Below, in pieces: positions 58,527 through 64,000 of a stretch of 64,000 nt of DNA. The notes below the pieces were generated by a model. That model was not told where the DNA came from. It did no database searches and worked only from the letters and a program-made list of their open reading frames with translations. How positions within the stretch are numbered: the stretch's first letter is position 1; each line of letters starts with the position of its first letter. The stretch comes from Lachnospiraceae bacterium (GTDB taxonomy: Bacteria > Bacillota > Clostridia > Lachnospirales > Lachnospiraceae): NCBI GenBank assembly GCA_017552985.1, contig JAFZNO010000087.1, positions 1-64,000 on the forward strand. The letters run 5' to 3'. The translations under genes were made by a program, and so were the position numbers.

Positions 58527-59450
58527 ATGCGGGTACTGGGCTGGCTAATAAAGAAAAACCGGGGGTGGGTCATCTTGGCGCTTCTTGCGGCGATCCTTTC
58601 CAATGGTTCGCAGATTGCCTTCATGTTCTTTGTCGGGGAGCTGGTGAATCAGATTGAAGGAAGAAGTAAGATAGAGCTTTCGTTTTTCCTGCTGATGGGA
58701 GTTTTTCTTCTCTCTAACGCGACGACGCAGTTTCTTTATCAGCTGACGGGACGCTATTGCACGGAGAGGGCGGCGCATACGCTGAGGATGGGATATCTTC
58801 GGGCGAAGCTGCAAAGCTCCGTGCGCGAGGCGGAAGAAGACAGCGTGGCGCATGCCATGTCCGTGGTGCAAAATGAGCTGAGCAACGCAAACCAGTATCT
58901 GAGCAGTACGCTGTTTGAAATGGCGGGCATGTCCGTGAGTGGGATCATAGTCTTTGTCTTTTTGATCTTTGTAAACGCAAAACTTACCATGGTTTTTTTG
59001 TGTCCAACGGTTCTCACGCTTATCTACGTGGTGTTGTCGGGAAAGAAGCTTTCGAAGATCGTGACGGCGACCCTGGAGGAGAAAAACCATCTAAATCGCA
59101 TCGCTTACGGCTGCGTTGACAGTTTTCCCATGATCACGGTCTTTGATGCCAAAAGTTTTTTGATGGACCGCTTCGAACAGGTCTTGGAGAAATGGGGGAT
59201 CGCGGAGGTGAAAAAGGACCGGATGTTTGCGATCTTTAATTCCCTGTCCGGCGTGCTTTCCAGGCTTCCGCTCCTTTTGCTGTTACTGGCGGGAAGTTAC
59301 ATGGTGCTCACGGGGGAGATCCTTCTGGGCACGCTGATCACGTTTTTGAATCTGCAAAAGAGCGTCACGCAGTTTGTCATGAATCTGCCGTCTTGGCTCG
59401 CGGGATTTAAGACCTTTACGGTGAACCTGTCAAGAATCGACGTGGCATGA
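58527..59450 (+). CDS. ABC exporter transmembrane subunit without ATPase domain (first)
   Basis: A 307-residue protein with six membrane helices and the long cytoplasmic loops of a type I exporter domain; it ends where a nucleotide-binding domain would normally begin. It includes FEMAGMSVSGIIVFVFLIFV and VLSGKKLSKIVTATLEEKNH, typical exporter coupling regions. AAAGGAGG precedes the ATG. The ATPase is a separate gene downstream, and a second half-transporter follows that. A promoter with the MerR-type 19-base spacer lies just upstream. Confidence 0.8.
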   Translation: MRVLGWLIKKNRGWVILALLAAILSNGSQIAFMFFVGELVNQIEGRSKIELSFFLLMGVFLLSNATTQFLYQLTGRYCTERAAHTLRMGYLRAKLQSSVREAEEDSVAHAMSVVQNELSNANQYLSSTLFEMAGMSVSGIIVFVFLIFVNAKLTMVFLCPTVLTLIYVVLSGKKLSKIVTATLEEKNHLNRIAYGCVDSFPMITVFDAKSFLMDRFEQVLEKWGIAEVKKDRMFAIFNSLSGVLSRLPLLLLLLAGSYMVLTGEILLGTLITFLNLQKSVTQFVMNLPSWLAGFKTFTVNLSRIDVA

Positions 59451-59527
59451 CCAAGACAATCGGTGCGCATGAATCTGAAAAAACGAAGTGTATGAAACAA
59501 CGGCAATCAGTCGAAGGAGAGAACGTC

Positions 59528-60139
59528 ATGAACGTGATAGAGTTAGATCAAGTGAGTTTTTCCTATGGAGAACGTAAGGTCGTAAACCAGGTGACTTTGG
59601 CCGTTCCTAAGGGAAAGCACGTAGGGATCGTGGGGGAGAGCGGGTGCGGAAAAAGTACGCTCCTAAAGCTTCTTTCGGGGCTGTACGCGCCCACGGAAGG
59701 GACGATCAAGATCAGTAAGTCTGTTTCCATTGTCATGCAGACGCCGCAGCTCCTTCCCATGACCATTCTCGAGAATATTACTTTGGGACGGGAGTATCCT
59801 AAGGAGTGGATCCATCACGTCGTAAATCTGTCGTGCCTGGATCAGTGGGTTGCTTCGCTACGGGATGGGCTGGACACCTATCTTGGGGATCGTGCCAATG
59901 AGTTGTCCGGCGGGCAGGCGCAGAGGATCGCCATCGCCAGGGCCGTCTGCAAGAATTCAGAGATCATTCTCTTGGATGAGCCCACTTCCGCCCTGGATCA
60001 TGAGACTGAAAAGTCCGTGCTGGAGGCGCTAAGGAGGGCCACTGAGGGGAAGACGGTGATCCACGTAACGCATCAGAGGAGCCATTTGGAAGCGTATGAC
60101 AGTATCTACCAGATGAGAGAGGGAAAGCTGTATGGATAA
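59528..60139 (+). CDS. ABC exporter ATPase subunit
   Basis: A 203-residue ATPase: Walker A GESGCGKST, signature LSGGQAQR, Walker B IILLDEPTSALD and switch His in VTHQRSH. The ATG at 59528 follows GAAGGAG; the frame is open 27 codons further up to an ATGA overlap with the membrane gene, but there is no ribosome site there. It is probably shared by the two flanking membrane subunits as a homodimer. Its end overlaps the next start by 8 bases. Confidence 0.88.
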   Translation: MNVIELDQVSFSYGERKVVNQVTLAVPKGKHVGIVGESGCGKSTLLKLLSGLYAPTEGTIKISKSVSIVMQTPQLLPMTILENITLGREYPKEWIHHVVNLSCLDQWVASLRDGLDTYLGDRANELSGGQAQRIAIARAVCKNSEIILLDEPTSALDHETEKSVLEALRRATEGKTVIHVTHQRSHLEAYDSIYQMREGKLYG

Positions 60140-61097
60140 ACGAGTATGGAGAATGCTGCGGGAGATCGGGGCGGCGAAGGTGATGCTGATCATCTTGCTG
60201 CTTCGGGCACCCTTTGATCTTTTGAACGCGATCCTGACGGCCAACGTTCTGGAGCGCTTTGTCAGGATCGCTGAGCTTGGAGAGAAGGAAAAGCTTCTTG
60301 GCACTTTTCTGACCTTTTTGCTATTATCCGCATTGCTCTTTGTTTATAACATGACGGTCTGGATGACGATCTCCGTGAAGGGAACCGTTGCCATGCATCA
60401 GAAATTCCGGCGGAAAATGCTTGGGGTCATTCTGGCTAAGGATTATGGCGAGATTGAGAAGAGGTCCAATGGGGACTGGATCACGAGACTTGGCACGGAC
60501 ATAGACAGAACCTGTGATTACTTGGTCGCGCCAGTGAATTTCATGCACCTTTTCATCGCGGCGGTGAGCTTTCTCGGGAGCAGTATGATCCTGATCAGGA
60601 TGAATGCATCGTTATTTTTCATTGCCATGGCGGTCATGATCCCGTTTTTCCTGCTTGGAACCATAGTCATGACCCGAAACGTGCCAAAATATAAGAAAAG
60701 AGCCATGGAAAAGCTGGCAGAGTATACCAACTGGGTGGAGCCCGTGCTTGCGAGCCAGGTGACGATCCGGGTGTATGAGGGAGAAGAATTTGTCCTAAAA
60801 AAAGTGGAAGAGGTCAGCCGGGCCGTATTGCGCGAGAACGTGAAGGCGCACCTAAGGATCGCGGGGAGTTCCCTTTGCAATGTCTTCTCGGGAAACCTGG
60901 GCTACCTATTGCTTCTCTTTGTGGGAAATAGTATGATGGGAGAAGAAATACAAGACTTCGCAATGCTGTCAAAGATTACACAGTATCGCGGCGAAATGAC
61001 GCGTGACGTGATGATCGCCAGTAGCTGTTTTGGCAACATGCGAACGAATTTGGCAGGCGTTTCACGAGTGAGCGAGGTGCTCGAAGAGAGAGGGTGA
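60132..61097 (+). CDS. ABC exporter transmembrane subunit without ATPase domain (second)
   Basis: A 321-residue type I exporter membrane domain with about six helices and a GDWITRLGTDIDRT coupling segment; it too ends before any ATPase domain. Together with the first subunit it should form a heterodimeric pore served by the single ATPase gene between them. Such a TMD, NBD, TMD split is less common than fused half-transporters. The gene overlaps the ATPase gene, and the MerR gene follows at once. Confidence 0.8.
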   Translation: MDKRVWRMLREIGAAKVMLIILLLRAPFDLLNAILTANVLERFVRIAELGEKEKLLGTFLTFLLLSALLFVYNMTVWMTISVKGTVAMHQKFRRKMLGVILAKDYGEIEKRSNGDWITRLGTDIDRTCDYLVAPVNFMHLFIAAVSFLGSSMILIRMNASLFFIAMAVMIPFFLLGTIVMTRNVPKYKKRAMEKLAEYTNWVEPVLASQVTIRVYEGEEFVLKKVEEVSRAVLRENVKAHLRIAGSSLCNVFSGNLGYLLLLFVGNSMMGEEIQDFAMLSKITQYRGEMTRDVMIASSCFGNMRTNLAGVSRVSEVLEERG

Positions 61098-61102
61098 CCA
61101 AA

Positions 61103-61585
61103 ATGAATTTGGACGGGGAGTTTCAGTTACTCAAGATTGGAGAATTGGCGGCCTTGGCGGGGATTTCCGTGAAGGCTTTGCGGGTGTATGAAAAGAAGAA
61201 CGTCATCAAACCAGTCCGGGTGGATGAAGCAAGTGGATACCGTTATTATTCCGCGGGGCAACTGGAGCAGGTGGAATCTTTGATGGAGCTGCAGGACATG
61301 GGATTTTCGCTTGCGGAGATCGAGCAGATCCTGTCCGGAGAGCGCTCGAAGGAGGAGATCCTGAAGCTTTTTGAAGAGAAGGAGCGCTCGCTTCAGGAGG
61401 TCCTTTGGAAAACGCAGGCAAAGCTGGAGGAGCTTGGCTCCATCAAGGATCGGATGGAAAACGGACAGGACGCACGGCGCATCCAGGAGATGACGGACGA
61501 AGAGAGGGCCTGGTATCTTGCAAAGCTCGTGAGAGTCAACGATCATAACGTAAGACAGGCGCTCAGCGAAGCCATCTGGTTGTGA
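61103..61585 (+). CDS. MerR family regulator of the split ABC exporter
   Basis: A 160-residue MerR protein: helix-turn-helix LKIGELAALAGISVKALRVY, SGYRYYSAGQLEQVE, and a dimer helix with Leu/Glu-rich heptads (about 80-125), but only a short effector region. The ATG at 61103 follows GAGAGGG; a GTG at 61094 overlaps the previous stop. It ends a four-gene operon whose promoter (58472) has the MerR 19-base spacer, so positive autoregulation by an exported compound is the simple model. Confidence 0.85.
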   Translation: MNLDGEFQLLKIGELAALAGISVKALRVYEKKNVIKPVRVDEASGYRYYSAGQLEQVESLMELQDMGFSLAEIEQILSGERSKEEILKLFEEKERSLQEVLWKTQAKLEELGSIKDRMENGQDARRIQEMTDEERAWYLAKLVRVNDHNVRQALSEAIWL

Positions 61586-61793
61586 TCCGGGAAGTGAAAA
61601 GTAACGATCGGTTGCGGCAAACGCATGCACGTTATTTGCCTTGAACGTGAAATGACGGTGCGGAAACGGAGACGATGGATTTAGAAAGTATGAAAAAATA
61701 ACAATGTATGAAACTTTTTAAAATAAACCCCGTCTATATGGATGGAACCGCCTGAAATAAGGCATGGAAAACAGATAAGACGAGGGAAGGGAA

Positions 61794-63395
61794 ATGAGGG
61801 AAGAGTTCGAAAATCAAAACAATCAGAAGGCAAAAATACGAGTCGTTGCAATGGCACTTTTGGTGCTGCTTGTCAGCTGTCTGCTTGGCGGGTGTGGTTC
61901 TGCCAAAACGAATGGCAAAGATGGATCCACGCAATCTTCCGATGGGACGGATGCCCAGACGGGATCGGGGAAAGAGAATGAAGATGAGAAAGCGGAGATC
62001 CTGCTGGTATACCGGAGATCGAACTATGCCTGGGGTTTTAATGACAATGGATACGTAATTGACACGAAGGGGCGGTTCTACGCATATGACAATGGCTGTC
62101 CTCGGCCCTTGGACGGCGATGAGGGCGGAGACATTCTTTCCCTTACGGAATATTTGGAAGTCATTCTTGAGAATGATCAGGGCGTGCAGGTGTTTGACGA
62201 AGAATTTGTTGAAGAGATCTCAAAGCTTGGCGCGGACCTTACTCCGGAGGATGAGTTTTCGAATGATCACAAAATGTGTGATTACGGTCAGGAAACGATC
62301 TATTATTTTAATCCCGTAACGAGGAAGCTTATGAAATGTCAAAGCACCGGTGACGTGGATCAGAAGCCCAAGAATAAGAGTGCGGCCAAGATTGTTAAGC
62401 TTTTGGAAAAGGCGATCCGAAAGGAAGCGAAACTTGCGAAAGATACGGATGAAGTACGGGACGTGCCCAAGGTATATTCCATGGGCGAGTGTTTTGAGAT
62501 GGAATTTGAAGTGAGTATTATAAGTGAGTGGACGGGAAAGTGGATCGTGAAGGATGCCGATCAGCTTAACGACTTTGCGGCCATGAGTGGAATTAGGGTA
62601 AACGAGATCCTGGAGAAGATGAAGGACGCACGCATGGAGTCCCCCGCGTTCTTTATCACCATAGAAAATGCCGGTAAAGAAAAACAAGTGCAAAATCCCA
62701 AAGCCTTTTGGGTGTGCGGTGAATGCTGTGATTTCGTGATTGACAAAGATAAAACGGAAGCGGCGGATCACTTTTTGTGCCGCGTCGCCGCGGTAAAAGG
62801 CAGCGTGCTCCCCGCAGACTTAAATTCCATACGTGATCTGGATGGTCAGGCATGGAAAGTATATGGTGAAAGCACTGCCCACCGCGAAGTGACCATAGCG
62901 GATGATTTAAGCATTGGGCACGTAGAGGACGAAGAATTTGTGGTGATGCACGTCGGAGAGGATTACGTGCTTTTGCCTGGCGGAAGCAGGCAAGTGTTTT
63001 TGGGAGACTGTGCGGGAGACGTGCAGATGGAAGACGGACAGATTCTTCGCATTGTGGCGGATGGGGAGATTTATAATGGCGGCGAAGCGGGATTTATGAG
63101 GGACGTGTTTCTTGAGAAAGTAAAAGAAACGACGAACGTTACCTATCAGGAAGCGATCGAGAAAATGGAGTTCCCTGGCACGGAAGGGGCCAGGTTTTGG
63201 TGGGGAGAGCACGTGGTCAAGTATTGCGAAGGGGATCACGTTTTCCTTGTGGCACTCAATCGTGAATACGTTAACGTCTATTTGGACGGAGAACTGGCAT
63301 TGCGGTATGAATTCGATGAAACAGAAGGAATTCTGACGCCGTTTTATGAATATTTGGAAACCAGCAACGGCGACGTTGAATTTTCTGAGGAATGA
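61794..63395 (+). CDS. Large secreted lipoprotein, unknown function
   Basis: A 533-residue protein with an N-terminal extension of about 17 hydrophilic residues, a hydrophobic core and the lipobox LGGC at about residue 34, then a Gly/Ser/Asp linker. The remaining 450 or so residues are soluble, mixed alpha/beta, with four or five cysteines (e.g. VCGECC), and no recognised domain. GGGAAGGG precedes the ATG. It is a single-gene unit ending in a strong terminator. Confidence 0.7.
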   Translation: MREEFENQNNQKAKIRVVAMALLVLLVSCLLGGCGSAKTNGKDGSTQSSDGTDAQTGSGKENEDEKAEILLVYRRSNYAWGFNDNGYVIDTKGRFYAYDNGCPRPLDGDEGGDILSLTEYLEVILENDQGVQVFDEEFVEEISKLGADLTPEDEFSNDHKMCDYGQETIYYFNPVTRKLMKCQSTGDVDQKPKNKSAAKIVKLLEKAIRKEAKLAKDTDEVRDVPKVYSMGECFEMEFEVSIISEWTGKWIVKDADQLNDFAAMSGIRVNEILEKMKDARMESPAFFITIENAGKEKQVQNPKAFWVCGECCDFVIDKDKTEAADHFLCRVAAVKGSVLPADLNSIRDLDGQAWKVYGESTAHREVTIADDLSIGHVEDEEFVVMHVGEDYVLLPGGSRQVFLGDCAGDVQMEDGQILRIVADGEIYNGGEAGFMRDVFLEKVKETTNVTYQEAIEKMEFPGTEGARFWWGEHVVKYCEGDHVFLVALNREYVNVYLDGELALRYEFDETEGILTPFYEYLETSNGDVEFSEE

Positions 63396-63422
63396 CGGAA
63401 CGGGCATCTAAATTGCAGATTT

Positions 63423-63463
63423 CCCGCGAACCTTTACATAATAAGGGTTCGCGGGATTTTTTT
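63423..63463 (+). terminator. Intrinsic terminator of the lipoprotein gene
   Basis: Stem CCCGCGAACCTT / AAGGGTTCGCGGG, then ATTTTTTT. Nearly identical to the terminator at 58380. Confidence 0.9.
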
Positions 63464-63557
63464 ATTGCCTTTTCCATTAAAAATAGCTATCTAGAGGGGG
63501 AATACGCGGTCCAAGATGATGAATTAAAAAGGATTTCTTTGGGAAAATAAATAAAAA

Positions 63558-63589
63558 TTGTCGGAAAAAGTAAGAAAACGTGGTATGAT
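63558..63589 (+). promoter_or_regulatory. Promoter of the 3'-end sensor gene
   Basis: Extended -10 TGGTATGAT (TATGAT at 63584-63589) with a TTGTCG at 63558, 20 bases away; the TG motif may compensate for the long spacer. Confidence 0.45.
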
Positions 63590-63656
63590 AGATTTGGGTA
63601 TGTTTTAAAATGCGTGGTACTCATGCGCATCAACGAGAATGAAAGAGTGAGACAAA

Positions 63657-64000
63657 ATGAAAAAAGGCATGATGATCATTGGAAACATCGTGATTTTTAT
63701 TGCGATTTTGGCTTTTGTTTTGCTAGACGTCGAAAGTGAACGGCAGAGGATGCTTGCATCCAAAACGGAAGCCTTTGAGAATATGACCGTGGCCATGGAG
63801 AGCGTGACTACGAATTATCTTTTGGGAGAGCAGCAGGTCTGTAACAGCTGGGCAAACTACGTCAATGCGAACCAGATGACCGAAGAGGAAGCGATCGCCT
63901 ACGTGCGTGATTCCGTAAGCACTCCGGGAGTCATGGCGCACGTCTTGTTCCTGGAGAACGGGGAATTCTCCGGTCTGTCCACCATGGCCAGCGCCGCCAA
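63657..64000 (+). CDS. N-terminus of a membrane sensor protein (3' partial)
   Basis: An open frame from ATG 63657 to the window end (114 codons). It begins with a basic residue pair and a membrane helix (MIIGNIVIFIAILAFVLLDV), followed by an outward, helix-rich region (VTTNYLLGEQQVCNSWANYV) like the start of a Cache-type sensor domain found in front of GGDEF, kinase or chemotaxis modules. The output domain lies beyond the window. All four Asp/Tyr/His-Val junctions I checked use ACGT. No strong ribosome site; GAGTGAG is weakly complementary. Confidence 0.6.
   Translation, partial: MKKGMMIIGNIVIFIAILAFVLLDVESERQRMLASKTEAFENMTVAMESVTTNYLLGEQQVCNSWANYVNANQMTEEEAIAYVRDSVSTPGVMAHVLFLENGEFSGLSTMASAA

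Overview
The window looks like chromosome from an anaerobic Firmicute, most likely a Lachnospiraceae/Clostridia relative. The grounds are AGGAGG-type ribosome sites, TTGACA/TATAAT promoters, intrinsic terminators with long T runs, many lipoproteins with Ser/Glu-rich linkers, GGDEF/EAL proteins, LytTR-DUF3021 and BlaI-BlaR1 loci, a FucU-type mutarotase and a stand-alone GMP synthase PPase subunit. I saw no rRNA or tRNA gene, no integrase or transposase, and no CRISPR array.

Layout. 0-1.2 kb: a scrambled edge with a Fic-type C-terminus, a 51-codon piece of a type I restriction subunit and a frameshifted lipoprotein. 1.3-3.4 kb: a diguanylate cyclase and c-di-GMP phosphodiesterase pair. 3.4-10.7 kb: MgtC-like protein, Dus, a 1047-residue leucine-rich-repeat protein, an Fe-S aldo/keto reductase and a lipoprotein. 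10.8-17 kb: a MATE exporter and two ECF sigma loci, the second driving an ABC-type membrane complex. 17-21 kb: a BlaI/BlaR1 operon bracketed by two non-coding arrays of palindromic units, both repeating every 53 bp. 21-25 kb: ABC-2 exporter, LytTR, DUF3021, a lipoprotein and an AraC regulator. 25-31 kb: DUF3137 protein and an oxidative sugar cluster (two dehydrogenases, lactonase, mutarotase). 31-41 kb: a degenerate helicase, a GGDEF protein, a thioredoxin/Fe-S redox pair, a cNMP-domain/NhaC antiporter fusion, a Vsr-type endonuclease and an ECF sigma fused to a membrane sensor. 41.5-51 kb: an envelope cluster (hydrolase, MurF, phosphoesterase, Ddl, VanX-like, LTA-synthase/GDPD fusion). 51-52 kb: guaA PPase subunit. 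52.3-58.4 kb: a probable genomic island bounded by a duplicated guaA 3' end, carrying two MerR loci and an ABC transporter behind a yybP-ykoY-type manganese riboswitch. 58.5-64 kb: a split ABC exporter with its MerR regulator, a lipoprotein and the start of a membrane sensor.

The most unusual signal spans most of the window. Where a codon ending in AY is followed by a Val codon, the junction is nearly always ACGT and rarely ATGT. The ABC genes at 55.3-58.3 kb do not share this bias, which fits recent arrival. The window also encodes an orphan Vsr-like T:G mismatch endonuclease, an enzyme type whose action could drive T-to-C change in one sequence context. That link is a hypothesis. The paired 53-bp palindrome arrays are the other candidate for something undescribed.

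Starts were chosen by ribosome-site spacing. Functions come from recognised motifs only, with no database search.
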